From Mytilisepta virgata (Eukaryota; Mollusca; Bivalvia; Mytilida; Mytilidae), in assembly GCA_028015205.1 (NCBI GenBank), contig CM051519.1:44125979-44189978 (forward strand): a stretch of 64,000 bases of DNA. Direction: 5' to 3'. This document shows, piece by piece, positions 10,851 to 24,334 of this stretch (position 1 is the stretch's first letter; each line of letters begins with the position of its first letter). Both the position numbers and the translations under genes were made by a program. The notes under the pieces were generated by a model. The model saw only the letters and a program-made list of their open reading frames with translations. It made no database searches and was not told where the DNA came from.

Positions 10851-13589
10851 TTTCTTTTCGAACTCCCGTCGTTTGGTGTTTCTGATATTTAAAAGGTCAT
10901 ACCAAAATTAGATCTCATTTTTCTTTTTGATAACAAATTTGGAGTAGTGAGGGGTTAGCGTTTTTCTCCATCAATTTTTTAGGAGTGGTGTGCAAGCGAC
11001 AGCCACAATGAGTTAAAGAAAATGTTTTTTTCCCATAAGCGAAAGTTCGAAAGTTATTTCTATTAATCTCAAATTTTTGAGTGGAATGAGGAAAAGGTTC
11101 ACAAATTAGAAGCTAAAGTTTATATCTAAAACTATTTTGTGTTTTTACAATGTTTCACTTTTGAGAACCCGAAAATACTAGTGTGCAAAAAATATATTTG
11201 GTGTCACACTCAATGCATGGTCACAAGGAGAGGAATGTTAAAACTACTTTGTATTTTTTAAGTCTATGTTAAAATTTCATCAGACATTAGTTTTTTTCTC
11301 ATTCACAAAGATTTCAAGTGTTAACATAAGCAAATTTCACAACCATGCTTGTTTCCGAGAACAAAATTAAATCAGTAATACACTCATCAAAGTTTCAGAA
11401 GCATTCTTAAGGAAGATCCACAAATGTTTCACCTCTATGTCGCAGAAATTCGCAAAATCATTCACACTGGTGTTCTTTCCAGAATTTCTCCTAGAAAAGA
11501 GGAGAACAATGTTTTTTGTTTGTTTGAAGGCTAATTTGTTCGTTTTAATTTGATTTTAATATGTTTGTGACATATTTTTCGCTTTATCCGAGAAGTTATT
11601 GGGATTATGTGTCTATAAATAACTTGAAAAAATTATTTATTTTTAGTTTGGTTATAGGCAACTTTGCACATCCTCCCAAGTAGAGGTACTGAGTCAACAT
11701 CGGCTGAGAACCCCTGACCTGGGTAGATGACGAATTTTGAAAGTCTTTCAAATTATGCAACTAACAAAGCTCAAATGTGTAAAGATAATTCTATTGTAAA
11801 GCTACGTCATATTAGATAAATTCAACAAAAAAAAAAAATTTTTCTAGAATACACATGTATTAATATACAGCTTTTACGAATTGCCTTGGATAAATACCAA
11901 CAATTAGAGATTTGAGTGAAAACTGTCTGAAATCAATATAAAAACATATTTATCATGCATCTATTTATAAAAATTCAATATTTTGTTATTTTAAATCGTT
12001 TATAAATATTTCATGTCAATACTCTACTACAAAGCACACTTGCCCTTCCATTTTATATGATCCATATTAATTTTTAACGACAATAAAGTTATACAATTAT
12101 TTATGATCTTTTCAACCCAGTATTATGATTATGCTATTTTATGTTAACATGGTTAAACTATAAAATTGATATTCATATTAAATATTAATGCCCTCAGTGG
12201 ATATTTTTGGCAATAAACTTTCTCATAATGCGTTTATTTTTTCATACACCTCTGAAAATTCAAGAGTAACACCATCAACACTTACGATTTGGCAGTAATG
12301 TGCGACAGAAATTCTGGTGTTATACAAGCTTTTGATCCCAAATCCGCCTTGAGTTACCTCGCTTACATCGTGTAACTGGCCAATTCGAATTTAGTCTCTT
12401 AAGTCATTTTAGAGCCAAGTAAAAGGGATAAAGATGTGAATCTGATAGAACCCGCCAAGTAGTACTATGGTCCCGTTTGGAATAATTTTTTTAAATTCGT
12501 ATTTCACGCGTGGTCGAGCATATATATAGTGATTCCCCGCTTGACGACGAATAGTAATGGAAAACTGTTATCCCAAGTATCACGATACTCCAGACAAATT
12601 ATAACCTGTGTCGAGGTATGAAATAAGTAACCATATGAGGCGTTATTACAGCCTGTTATGCCATGTTGGCCATATATCGTATCGTCTTAATTCGTAAATA
12701 TTTATTCCCACTGTATTCCTAATAACCAAGACTATCTATAAAAAGTAACATATGAAGGTCATCAAACACAACGTTCTAAATTTTGGACTGGTATCTTGCA
12801 ATTGGATTTTTGATTCTAAGAAACTTCATGCTAAAAGAAGAGAGATTATACCAGATATGTCAAAAAAGAAGAAACCCATTTCCTTTTATATTGTACATCT
12901 AAAAATAATCCAAGAAAACATTACTTTGAGTTTTTGTTAAATGATAACACAAATTTTAAAAACGGATTTTGAAAAGTAATTTATATCCTAAATCCATCTT
13001 CAGACATTCAGGTGAATTAACTTGGTTCCATTTTAAGACAGTCTACAGCACTGAGGACAGGGGACTCTGAAAATATTTACTTGAATTTATATATACGGAG
13101 ATATTTACACGTGTATTTATGTACAGTATTAATGTTAAATTCTATCATTTGTCACATACAGGTTTGTGTATAATGACAATAGAGATCGTTTGTTTGTTTG
13201 TAGTAATATAAACCACAAAATCCAAAGACCACATTTACACAGCATATCAAGTGGTATCACTTTTTCATATTTACTTTTAAGAAATACAACTCATTTTTTA
13301 TCGAGGGTCGCCTGGACGTGCTTTGAGTTCATGTTTATTTTCGTTGGTTCTTACAGAACCTTCCTTTTTGTCACATATTATATGATATCAATATAAATGC
13401 AAAAGATATGTGCATAGTAAGGCCAAGCCCATCTAACGACAGAATTTTACACTATACTGATACTCATTAGTTTCCCATAAATTTAACAAATTTATAACAG
13501 TAAATTTTAACGTAACACAGGGATATTTAGCAGAGCTAGAAGCTTAAAATTTACAGTAGTATGAACAGTTTTACAGACATCATCAACCG
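10851..13589. other. No recognised feature
   Basis: AT-rich sequence without convincing exons or repeats on either strand. Confidence 0.4.
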
Positions 13590-14550
13590 GCGTCACACAT
13601 AAGCGTATAGCACCGACGTACACCGGGCGTGGTCAAAAACCATGTACGCTGCCAATACGCTAGTAATTTTGGAGGTATTCAACTTGTCAATCATATCTGT
13701 ATCGTGTGCACAACAAGCTTTAAGCGTGTTTAGGGCGTACGAGAATCGTACATAAGCGTTTATCGGGCGTTCAAGTAACGTATGTTGGCGTATGTCTGGC
13801 GTTTGTCTAACGTAGATGAAATGTACGCCACGAAGGAAAAACGACCCTTGAACGTATCTGAGACGCGTCCCGGTCGAATCTGGGACGATTATCCGTGCTT
13901 TCGGCGTGTCTGGTACGTATAATTATGGGGTGTTTGTAGGATACACATGGCCTTGTGTTTTCACCTTTTTCATAAGAATTCATTTCGAAATGCCACCCAA
14001 AGGAAGAGGCAGAGGTAAATCAGTTCGTGATCGTGGCCAGAGCCGTGGGATGAGGAGAACGTCTGGAACAAGAAAGAGAGTGCAAGAAAAGAATACTGGG
14101 GACCAGATTCAAGAAGTCAGTCTACCAAGTCTTCCAAATTCAAGTCGAATGTCAGAATACGTTTTTGATACGCCACGGGTGCGTTTTATACGTTCACGGA
14201 GCGCTGTAACAACGCCAGGCGTATGTTACAAACACGCCCCGCGATACGTCCAAGTAGAAGTCCAAGTAAAAGTCGAACGATCTTTAGGCGTATACAACGT
14301 GTCCTAAACGTGTCTCAAAATTATCTGTAGCGTTTTTCAACGCCCTTGTATCGTATGTATTACGTGTGTGTGGCGAACACGTATACGCTTGACAAACGCT
14401 AGAGTTAGATGAAAATTTTATGCTGCATAAAAATTTCCTGGAGTTGTAGCGTTCACAAAGGGTATACCTTTGCATTTCGACGTACTCCAAACTTATGCAA
14501 CGTCTGACGATTGTTTAGCGTTCCTCTTGCTTGCACGCATGTGCACCTGG
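13590..14550. mobile_element. CpG-rich element saturated with cgtat/gcgta and aacgt motifs
   Basis: Two arms (about 13590-13985 and 14160-14545) are packed with short variants of gcgtat, tacgc, cgtacg and aacgtc. They flank a motif-poor core at about 13990-14160. CpG density is far above the surrounding sequence. Terminal inverted repeats are not clear by eye. The style matches the elements at 33519-34277 and 34278-34925, each built from a different short word. Confidence 0.5.
13990..14307 (+). CDS. Basic RG-rich open frame inside the motif-rich element (hypothetical)
   Basis: From the ATG at 13990 the frame reads MPPKGRGRGKSVRDRGQSRG and then Arg/Lys/Thr-rich sequence for about 55 residues before passing into the motif-rich arm and stopping at 14305-14307. 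The first 55 codons look protein-like (RG repeats, low Leu); the remainder looks like translated repeat. It could be a captured or decayed exon within the element. The frame is also open upstream to 13906. Function unknown. Confidence 0.3.
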   Translation: MPPKGRGRGKSVRDRGQSRGMRRTSGTRKRVQEKNTGDQIQEVSLPSLPNSSRMSEYVFDTPRVRFIRSRSAVTTPGVCYKHAPRYVQVEVQVKVERSLGVYNVS

Positions 14551-14693
14551 CTCAAGACCTGCAATGAACTTTGACCGGAGGATACGAAAGAAGTCCATAA
14601 AAAATTTCTAATTGCACCATGATATATGGACCTACTGTAACAAAACCAACCATGATAACTGAATAACTAGTGTTGTTTTGAAAGTGTATTTAC

Positions 14694-14709
14694 CTGAGGC
14701 ATTTGACAT
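14694..14709 (-). CDS. Candidate tiny alternative first exon (weak)
   Basis: Minus-strand ATG at 14709-14707 encodes MSNAS plus a G, followed by GTAAAT (14693-14688). Phase 1 and the MS start fit the other first exons, but five codons and a non-optimal donor are easily found by chance. Confidence 0.25.
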
Positions 14710-14870
14710 ATAAATATTGAAAGGATTAAATAAATAAAACCAAGAAAATTTTTATTCTACATGGAGAGGTACATTTTACTTTGCGGAAGGAGACTTTTTT
14801 ACCATGGCTCGTGATTTCTCAAATTACGGAAAAAGTAGACTGACATCACACCCCGAAATATTAACTTGAT

Positions 14871-17092
14871 ATGTGCCAGTGTATGGCGATCGTTTTGAGC
14901 CATCTCCCATGTTTCAACGAAACTTACAGACTTAATGGCAGCCTATTATTTCATGACTTCTGTAACAGGAAAACAATTGCGCGTCTTGTCCCACCTAATG
15001 TATACGGACTTAGACTCTGTACGTCTAGTGCACGTTGGTCTAAACGCCAATGTTTGACGCCGGCACAAGAGTTATTGAATAGGATTGGATAGAAGGTACA
15101 AAGCTGGCAAATGGCCAAAGGGATGCAACTCTAACTGGTCTTATTACAATACATTTATCATTTTGCAAGGACGTGTAGACAGAGGGTAAGATGCCAAAGC
15201 AAAAAAGAAAAATAAAAAAAAAACAAACAAATAAATAAATGAATAAATGAATAAATTAGCAAATAAATAAATAAACAAACAAATAAACAAATAAATATTT
15301 AATTAGTGATTACACATCGAATCCAACAGAGTTCGTCATAATTTTAATAACAGCATATTTATAAACTTGTAGTTTATTTCTGGATAATATTACAGAAAGC
15401 GATTACCGTTTGATGCACATTGTAAGCAATTTACGATAAGTTTAACTTTTCTACAAACGCATAACAAATCAGCCTGCTGAGAAGCTTGCCTAACCTTGCC
15501 AAGAATCATATCTGTCTTACGTGTAATTATAAACACAAGTATAAACCGCTTGTTATCAGACATATTCAGTTTTACAAATAAAAGCTCTGTCTAAAGGTTT
15601 TTTGTTATCAATGATGTAAAAAAACAAAGGTCTGATATAATATACATAAAGATGAATATGGCAGGCTTGAGAAGTTGTTGACCTATTTCGTAAAGTTTGC
15701 ATTTAGACGAATAAATTAAATTATTTCACATCGCTTTTTTCCTAAACAGACCAGAAAATATTTTCTTTTAGGTATTAAAAAATTTAATCTAGAAATAATG
15801 TAAATAGTATTTACTATCTAGTAATATATCTCTGGTAAATACATATACATGTAATGTGAAAAAGTAAAGATTTCCATCTTTTTTCATAATAAACTTTTAT
15901 ATATCCAATTTAATTTAAAATTTGAATTTCAAATCTCTTGTAACGAAGTGTTTTTTACAGGTAAATTAAAGGTACAGTTTAAACACATCAATGACACTGA
16001 TTTCGCATCTATAAACGTCTTTATTAATGGAATCAATCACTATTAAGGGACACAGCATACATAAAAAATAGGATATAAAAACAGTATATATAGTTATGTG
16101 TAAACTTTTCATGATGATTATCATCTCTCCTCAATTCTAACATATTAACATGAGTGAAGAGGTGATTATTTGCAGGTATCTTTAGTGCGAGCATACGTAT
16201 TACTCACTGCAGAACGTTTCGGTTGTCAATGTTACTGTCACACTTGCTATCCCGAAATGTAAAAAATCGTGATCTCGGTTCACTCGAGTTCCCTTATCTT
16301 GGTTTGAAGGCCCGTAAATGGATAAGAATGGTTTTTCTAGATATTTGATGGTATATAGAGTAGATTAAAAACGACACTAATATTGACACCATATTGATTC
16401 CAGCATAACTAGAAACGTTTCTTGCATTTTCAGTGAGATTCTCTGTATAAGACATGTTTTCTCGACTTTTTTTATCGTTTTAGGCTGCAAGAACCAATCA
16501 ATGTACGGCAAAAATGGATGAAAAAGATAGCACTTATCACGGCTGTTATAATGACAATTAATTCCCTCATATTTAATCGGATTATGATAAATTCCATCTC
16601 AATTTATTTTATGTAGATTTTTAGACTATACAAAACGGAAAAATAGTCAGTGATGTTCTCTCGAGTTGTCTGGAAAAGCAAAATGAAATCATTTTATTTG
16701 AGACAACCCGGGTATCTGCGTCAGAAGAAGTTTGAAATGGTATGACCACTAGGTTTATGAGACTCGTTTTTAGCATATGACCAGTTTCAATGCCATCTTG
16801 TGTGTCCGAATGGTATTACTTAACATTTTTTTTTTATAGTTGCTCATATGATTTTGAAATATGGAATATTCTAAGCACCGATTTCTAATTAATTGGACTA
16901 AATGAAATAATTTAAATTTACACTATTACTAAAAGACAGATTGGGCTTCCTTGTTAAAGGTACCAAAAAAAATCTGAAGTTTAAGACAAGACGTGGCCCA
17001 CGATGGGGCAAATTGATAAGCAAACGGTCATCGTCATTTCTCCTCCGGTACCCTAAAACAATCAAACTCAAGTTATAACAGTTCATCTTATT
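14871..17092. other. Noncoding, with A-rich tetranucleotide tract
   Basis: Contains an (AAAT/AAAC)n tract at about 15206-15298. No exon with supported splice sites was found. Confidence 0.4.
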
Positions 17093-17122
17093 ATTTTTTT
17101 TTTTTTGGGGGGGGGGGGGGGG
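17093..17122. repeat. poly-T/poly-G tract
   Basis: A T run followed directly by a run of about 16 G, a potential G-quadruplex or sequencing-collapse site. Confidence 0.9.
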
Positions 17123-17834
17123 TATAAATACATTTTTTAAAAAGTCTTCATTTTCAAATAATTTGATGTAATGTCAATATATCAATTCATAATGATTTTC
17201 AAATATACAATAACATTTGAAATCTTTACCACCTGAAATACACAATGGAATAGCGTTTTTTCCGTTGTCGAGTAAAAATGAGACATTTTTTCAATGCAGC
17301 TTTAGTAGATTTGACTACTGATAGAAATTTTTTTTCATAACGACAATACTAGTTGTCCATCTGAAACGGAAAAGAGGATTCTCCATCCCATATCCAATTA
17401 TTGTATATTTATGTAGCAAAAGCAGTTGCTGGTGAGAATTTTGGAAGTTCGACATACCACTATACTTTGGAACCAATCTGTATATATATATAGTCAATAA
17501 GAAACAAAGCAATTACATTAATTTTAAGACATGTACATTTCTTAATTTGACGTATTATTGGCTCGGTAACGTGTAGCTACTGAGATAAAGAGGTATTCAA
17601 AACAAATTTGGTATCAAGATTGAACGAAGTCGGTGAACCATGAAAACGAGGTTGGTGTCAGTTATATATGTTACAAGCTGTTGAGTGTGCTCACTAAATA
17701 TAATTGCTGTATGATGTTTACTAAGATATGGAAGTAATCACACAACTTTGACGTAAATGGTAATACCACCCAAAGCATGAATCGATTATTGTGCTGCAAA
17801 TCCATGTACTCTTTTGAGAGGACCTCTACCCTAA

Positions 17835-18110
17835 CACACCTGCTTATCTCTGGCATGCATAACAACTGATAATGTTTAATATTCCAATTATTCTCATTAT
17901 TATGATTTATTTTGTTTGTTAACTTCTAGTTAATTAAATACGAGAATAACTGCAAAATCCGCAGTGAACTAATTTTAATCTCTTTCACAACCAATTTTAC
18001 CGGTAGTGTGGAACAAATTTTTCAACCATAATTGTATGTATCTAAATGGGGCATTAAATACACATCCATCAGGAAATATTTCATCGAATCTGACAATAGC
18101 CATTTGTTAT
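17835..18110. repeat. Diverged duplicate, copy 1 (partner at about 40230-40510)
   Basis: Shares ordered blocks with 40230-40510: gcataacaactgataat, gaactaatttt..aatctctttca, and atatttcatcgaatc. Same orientation, about 22.4 kb apart. Either a dispersed old element or an intragenic duplication. Confidence 0.55.
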
Positions 18111-18423
18111 GAATTAGAGAGGTAAGTATTCGTGCAGCACCATGAACCAAAAATTAACTACTCTTATAAACCGAAAACTTCTGTTTTTGAGCAATGAAAT
18201 AAAGTGGAACCAGAATAATCAAAACCAAGGAACACGATATCTTTGGATAAGTCTGTTAGGTGCTTACGTCATTAATGATCACATAGACCCACAAAACATA
18301 CGTTAGTATTTTAATTCAGACTTATGAGTTCAATATTTCCTCATCTGACAGATCTAATTTTTACACCGTGAAATAAGTAGATAATCTACCATACGATCAT
18401 TACGCAAGCATGTCTCACCTTAC

Positions 18424-18463
18424 GAGTTATTGTATTGTATTGAGACAATATTTTGTTAACCAT
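18424..18463 (-). CDS. Candidate alternative first exon, 13 codons (weak)
   Basis: Minus-strand ATG at 18463-18461 (context AAAATGG) encodes MVNKILSQYNTIT and a C, with GTAAGG at 18423-18418, giving phase 1. A competing donor (GTGAGA) five bases later would give phase 0. Composition is plausible for an N-terminus but the evidence is only frame, donor and strand. Confidence 0.25.
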
Positions 18464-19269
18464 TTTTGAATTTTAATTTACGGCCATTGTTCAAATATAC
18501 CTTCCCGGTGTTTTTATGGGAGCGTTGTAAATAACGTATAAATAATAGTTGACATATTTAATGAAACTTCGTCTTTTAATGAAATGTATATATCTACCCT
18601 GTGTAAACAAGTTTGTTTGTTTTGGGTAAGTCTCAGAAGATAAGTTGTTATTTTGTTTGATAAAATGGTTGCGTAAACGTTGTGACTAACACAAAATATT
18701 TGAATTGGCAAAATTCAAAACTTATAACAGAAAAAGTAACATTTTTTTCTTCTATTTTTGTTTATTCTATCACATTAAATTTTGTTGAATTTGTATTCTG
18801 AGGATACCCCTCTTGCGTAGTAAGTACCAATGTACTAATATAAATATTCTTTCCAGCTTATCTTCCATATACAAATTCATTTCAAAAATTCTGTACCAAT
18901 CGTTCGCAAAAGAATAAAGTTTGTTAGTATACAACACGTGGTAGCCCCTTTGTATACTTCCACTGGCTTAACTCTATGTACAGTAAATACTAGAAACCAT
19001 GCTACATTCTACATGTTCTAGGTTAACTACAGGAAGAAAGCGTATCAAGAGATTCATCTGTTCACCTCATAAAGTAACATAACTTTCGTGCACCCATAAA
19101 ATAATACTGCAATTTTTTCGTGATATTTGGGGTCTATTTTAATTTTGATCTGGTAGGTTGTTCGGTAAGATCAATCATCTTGGAATATTATAGAATAGGA
19201 CCCTGATTTCTTATTCCTTTATTCCTACAACCGGTCTTGCTCTCTAATTAAACAAGCATTCTGAAAGTA

Positions 19270-20075
19270 TTGCTGGGCATTACAATGTCCCCTACCGGCT
19301 TGAGCTGTGAAACACGCAAAATATCTCCTTGAATCGGACGAACACGTATGGACAGAGTGACTTCTAAAAATCCTGAAAATGTGCTTGCAACGGGTACACA
19401 ATAATTACCCAATCAGCTTGCTCTGTAGCTCATCATTCAAAGCTCACATACCAATAATAAGATTTGACACTTGGTAAAAGTGTTTGCAAAAAAGTCCTGA
19501 AAACTATAATATTTTGACAATAGTTCCTATTTTCATAGCTATATAACTCTCACAACAATTATCCGATCAGCGTAAAATTCAAACTTGATCTGTAGCTCAT
19601 CATTATAAGCCCACATACCAAAAATCAGACTCTTTAGTAAAAGCGGTTTTTTTTAATCCGGGAAACTATTATTTATGCAATAATTCCTATTTCCAAGGGT
19701 CATATCTCTGACAATAATTATCCGTTCAGCGTGAAACACAAACTTAATCTGTATCTCATAATTATTAACTCACATACCAAAAATAAGATGACTGGGTAAA
19801 AGGGTATGCAAAAAATTCCGGGAAATATTATTTTGACAATAATTCCAATTTCCAAGGCCAATAACTCCCAAAATAATAATCCCATCAGCGTGAAACTTGA
19901 TTTGTAACTTGTCATTATAAGCTCAAATTCCAAAAATAAATGGATTCTGAAAAAAGTCCGGAAAACTATTATTTTGGCAATAATTCCTAATTCCAAAGGC
20001 TACGACTCTTAACAATAATAACCCAATCAACGTGAAACTCAAACTTCATCTGTAACTTGTCATGTTACATTGCTG
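19270..20075. repeat. Degenerate tandem repeat, period about 150-167 bp, 4-5 copies
   Basis: 'ct(g)tagctcat..cattataagc(t/c)cacataccaaaaat' recurs starting near 19423, 19590, 19749, 19902 and 20050, each followed by 'aactattattttg.caataattcc'. I recognise the wording as a common bivalve minisatellite-like repeat. Confidence 0.8.
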
Positions 20076-20317
20076 CTCTTTAACCTAAAGTCACAGTGAT
20101 GCCTAAATAACCACAGAAAATCTGTCCCCCTTCTACAAGTTAAAGAATGTGTCGTTTTCAACATTAATATTTGGATAACATGATTTATACAGAAGCGACT
20201 GGGGAACTGGGGAAAATATATACTAATTTTTATCTACTGCCAAGGTCATCCATTTATAATTTGTAACGCAAATCTATAAAAGAAAATCCGAAGCAGAAAG
20301 TATCTAATTTTACTTAC

Positions 20318-20345
20318 AGACATTTCCTTTTTCTTTTTTACTCAT
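20318..20345 (-). CDS. Short alternative first exon, MSKKEKGNV (probable PKA-C isoform)
   Basis: The ATG at 20345-20343 opens nine codons, MSKKEKGNV, then a T and a consensus GTAAGT donor (20317-20312): phase 1. The peptide is Lys/Glu-rich like an exposed N-terminal extension. The 5' flank (20371-20393) resembles the flank of the MSEKEEKEAKF exon at 29694-29727, and both peptides begin MS-(K/E)-K-E, so the two appear to be paralogous exons. If exon 2 begins with TG, as in vertebrate PKA genes, the split codon would read Leu. No Gly2, hence no myristoylation site. Inferred to belong to the PKA catalytic gene from strand, phase and position. Confidence 0.6.
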
Positions 20346-21079
20346 GATGTTTCAAAAATGATTTCTTCGGAATCACAAAATCCAAAATGAACTATTTTAT
20401 TTCGTTGACATGCACACTTTTTTTCACAACGTAATCACGAAAAAAATACGATTTTATCCCAACAATTCCTTTTGTAAGGTAAAAATTATACGATTTTGAT
20501 TCAATAATCGATCTCGCATACAATGTATAATTCTGAAACATACATCACTATGTAACAGCTGTTTTCTCATATACGACAGTAAGTTATATAGTTTAAATTC
20601 AAATGAATTATTCGACAACTGCACTAATGAAATATATGAACACCATTCACCTATTCAGCTTATTGATTTAACACAAACAATAGATCTCAGAATTGTTTGG
20701 AAGGTATATTGGATGGCCTTGTCGAGGTATACGAAGCATGAATCGTCCTATATCGTTGACGCATAGTCACTTCCATTGAGATTTTGTAAATTAATCTCGG
20801 TTTAAATAGGATAACATGCATTTAATAAGTGATCGAATCAGTTTTGATTATTTCAAAGATTATAATGTTAAAATTAATATATTTTCAAATGACGATTTAA
20901 AAACATAACGAGAATCGTTATTTTTTCTGAGTTAATTGAATGCTTCTTCTAGATGGAAAAAATAACATTTTAATTCGCTCAAGAGAAAACGATTTTAACA
21001 TTTACTTCAGCATAAATGGATTTTGCATAAACGTATTTAAATCTATTTAAATAAAGCCACATTGTAGCGAGGTATACAA
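20346..21079. other. Upstream flank of the MSKKEKGNV exon
   Basis: Should hold the promoter for this exon. 20371-20393 (on minus, AGTTCATTTTGGATTTTGTG) resembles the flank of the 29.7-kb exon. No TATA box could be assigned with confidence. Confidence 0.35.
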
Positions 21080-21285
21080 TCTTGGTTCATTTGTATGTTT
21101 CGGAGTTTAGTGTGCCGTCCATTTCGCTGAACTAGTATGCATTATTGTTGAGGGGTCATGTGAAACCAGCCGCCGGGTGCAGGATTTTCTTGCTGAGTTG
21201 AAGACCCATTGGTAGCCTTGAGCTGTTTTCTGCTCTTTGGTCGGGTTGTTTGACACATTCCCCGTTTCCGTTCTATATTTTACAA
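21080..21285 (+). repeat. Dispersed mussel repeat (contains 'gacacattccccgtttcc')
   Basis: A 200-bp segment with 'gtttcggagtttagtg', 'gaagacccattggtagcc' and 'gacacattccccgtttcc'. Its reverse complement is present at 31755-31975. I recognise it as abundant in mytilid genomes. Confidence 0.75.
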
Positions 21286-21372
21286 AAGAACATTTAATCT
21301 GTCGCTTGCTATGATGACCCCGGGAAAGATTAGTTTTATCTTAATGAGATTAACTCCTTAAATAAAGATTAT

Positions 21373-21401
21373 TTGTTTATTTATTTATTTATTTATTTAT
21401 T
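21373..21401. repeat. (TTTA)n microsatellite
   Basis: About seven tetranucleotide units. Confidence 0.9.
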
Positions 21402-22058
21402 CTTTTATAATTATCCTTTAGTACATAAAGTACAAGAAACCTTTGAATAAATCAAATTCAATAAGACAATTCATACGAAAATAATCTGGCTTTTTCATTC
21501 TGATACAATTTGTATTTTTTTTTTCGAATCTTCATTCACCACCATCTTATCTAATGTTTGTTTACAAATAATGATTACGATTGAAGAAGATACAGTAGGT
21601 GTGCCATATGCATTTCTTAATACATAATCTTAATACATAATGCACAATGTACATCGTGATCTGGCTGATATACCACCTATAACGGTTTGATAGGGTTGTA
21701 TATCCGATTTATACAATGTGATATACCTTGCAGAGTGCAAATAATAGGAAAGGGAGGGGGTCCTTCAGAAAATTCTCCTTCGGACGGAGGTCATCTAATG
21801 GTAAGTTGAAATAGCGTCTAAACTAAATCTTTAACATCTCTGGAATAGTCCGAAATTCCTCCGATTTTAGAATTAGCTGCGGTGGCGGAACGTCATAGCG
21901 CACTCTATATGGAAAAATTTGGAAATTTGCCGATTTTGTCAAGAAATAAGTTTTTTTTCTACCAAGAAAACCATATATGCTTCACTTCTACATGTATCCG
22001 ACTTCAAAAATACTATAGTTGAAGTAATGTCCCCCATTTATTCAGAAGTTAATTTAAA

Positions 22059-23530
22059 CGAGAGGCTCCCAAGAGCCTGAATCGCTCACCTGTTATCTTT
22101 TGTATACCAGTAGATCTTGCATCAATGATTATTTCTACTATTTAATGTATACCGTCGCAATTTTCTCTTAATACAGCTAAAATATAGAATCCTGAACCCA
22201 AATAGATATGGTTGCTATGGACTTTTTCAATGACATTGACCGTCCATTTTGACTTGAACAGGTAAATTGTAGGGTCCTAAACCCAAATATATATGGTTGC
22301 TATGGATTTTTTCAATGACCTTGACCCTTGACCTTTCTTTTTGACTTGTAAGGTAAATTATAAGGTCCTTAACCCAAATATATATGATTGATAGTGACTT
22401 TTTCATCTGTTGCTAGGGACTTTTTCATTGGTTGCTATGGAATGTTTCAAAGACCTTGACCCTTGACGCTCTATTTTACTTGTACAGCTACCATTTAACG
22501 CCCTAAACATCTGTGACAATGTCAGACCATTATTTTCTGTTTCCATGTAAATAATCTTTCAAAGGCAAAAACTCCTATAAGGGGTCAATTGACAATTTAG
22601 GTCACGTTGACCTATTTGTAGATCTTACTTTGCTCAACATATTTATACAGTTTGTTTTTATCTATAATAATGTTCAAGCTAATAACCTAAAACTGCAAAA
22701 TTGCCTTAAAATTAACAATTCGGGGACAATAACCCCAAAATGGGTGGACCGATTCGTCTGAAAATTCTATGTCAGATAGATCTTGATCTCATAAACATTT
22801 TTACTACCTGTCAGTTTTGCCCTAACCGCTTTAGTTTTCGAGATATGAGCCAAAAAGTGCATTTTCACCTATGCTCTATTTTTCTGGGCAGCCATGTTTC
22901 TTGATGGACAAGAAAATAAAACACAAAAATACTCTAAGGAGCTATCAGCCTAAGTATGGCTGAAATTGATTCTGTAGTTTCAGATGAGAAGATTTTTAAA
23001 AGTTTACAGATGACAAAAAAAAAAATTAGAAAAATTGTCTTTAAAGGGCAAAAACCCCTATAAGGGGTCCATTGACAATTTTGGTCATGTTGACTTATTT
23101 GTAGATCTTATTTTGCTGAACATTTTTGTTGTTTACAGTTTGTCTTTATCTATAATAATATTCAAGATAACAACCTAAAACTGCAAAATTTCCTTAAAAT
23201 TAACAATTCAGGGGCAATAACCCAACAAAGGGTAGCCCGATTCATCTGAAAATTTCATGGCTGGTAGATCGTGACCTGTTGAACATTTTTACCCCATGTC
23301 AGTTTTGCTCTAAATGCTTTGGTTTTTGAGATATAACCAAAAACTGCATTTTACCCCTATGTTCCATTTTTAGCCATGGCGGTCATGTTTCTCGACGGAC
23401 AAGAAAAATAAAACCCAAACTTTAATCTAGATACCCAAAGGATCATTCAGACTAAGTATGGCTATAATTGGTTGAGTGGTTTCAGAGGAGAAAATCTTTG
23501 AAAATGGTGAGCTAAAACGTATAAGGTATA
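22059..23530. mobile_element. Dispersed bivalve element with duplicated core
   Basis: Begins with a small hairpin aggctc/gagcct (22063-22068, 22073-22078) followed by 'gaatcgctcacctgttatc'. The 180-bp block starting 'aaaggcaaaaactcctataaggg' at 22561 is repeated at 23043 (482 bp apart), and 'ggttgctatgg..tttttcaatgacc' recurs three times at 22210-22440. This is the typical build of a family common in bivalves; it has no coding capacity. Exact right end not defined. Confidence 0.6.
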
Positions 23531-24078
23531 TATGACGATTTATTAACTGTAAATAATTCAAAAGCTAAACAGGCTTTTTGTCCCTCATTTTCGGATGATT
23601 TCTTCTGAATTGTGAAGGTTGTTATCGACCTGGAAACTGTAAAGCTGTTTTATTTCATCAATATCCGATTAATGGCACTGACTTATTGATTGATGACTGA
23701 AAATGCTGCTGGACATTTCAGCAACCTTAAAATTTGCGAGAAGCATGGAAAGATTCTTCATATATTCATATGCAAAGTTTGTTTGCATGTTCATACTCGA
23801 AAGCAATTAGGCAACTCAGAAAAATATCTTTGTGAAAATACTTCTGGTTGATTTCTTTACGACCAATCAATAGTACTTGAAGTCATTAAGACTTGATTCC
23901 ACATATACAGAGAAAAATATTAAAATTCGATAGTCTGATTATTTCTGCATTCACAATAATATGAGATCAATGTTTTTTAGACATTAATAGGATTAGTTTC
24001 TTACATTCATCAGCACACCTCGGTTTACTGAAATGGTATCCGATTATATTAATATATTTACTTTATTTTGAAATAGAT

Positions 24079-24334
24079 TAAGGGGGTACCCAACACTTTG
24101 ACTAAAATAGATTTGGGTCGTTTAATTTTCATAAAGTTTTGACGAAATATTTACTTTGACCTGTTGACAAAAATATAAAAATTTCAAGAAATTTGAACCA
24201 CACAATTTTCGAGAATAATTTCATTGGATATATATAGCAGTTTGACGAACACTAATTTTGTTCATTGAGATTTCTCTTTACTAATTGTATGTTATTAAAA
24301 CGTTCAGCTGATTTTTAAAGAGATAACCCCCTTA
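24079..24334. mobile_element. Possible MITE with 9-bp inverted ends
   Basis: taagggggt at 24079-24087 and accccctta at 24326-24334 bound 256 bp of AT-rich sequence. Confidence 0.35.
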
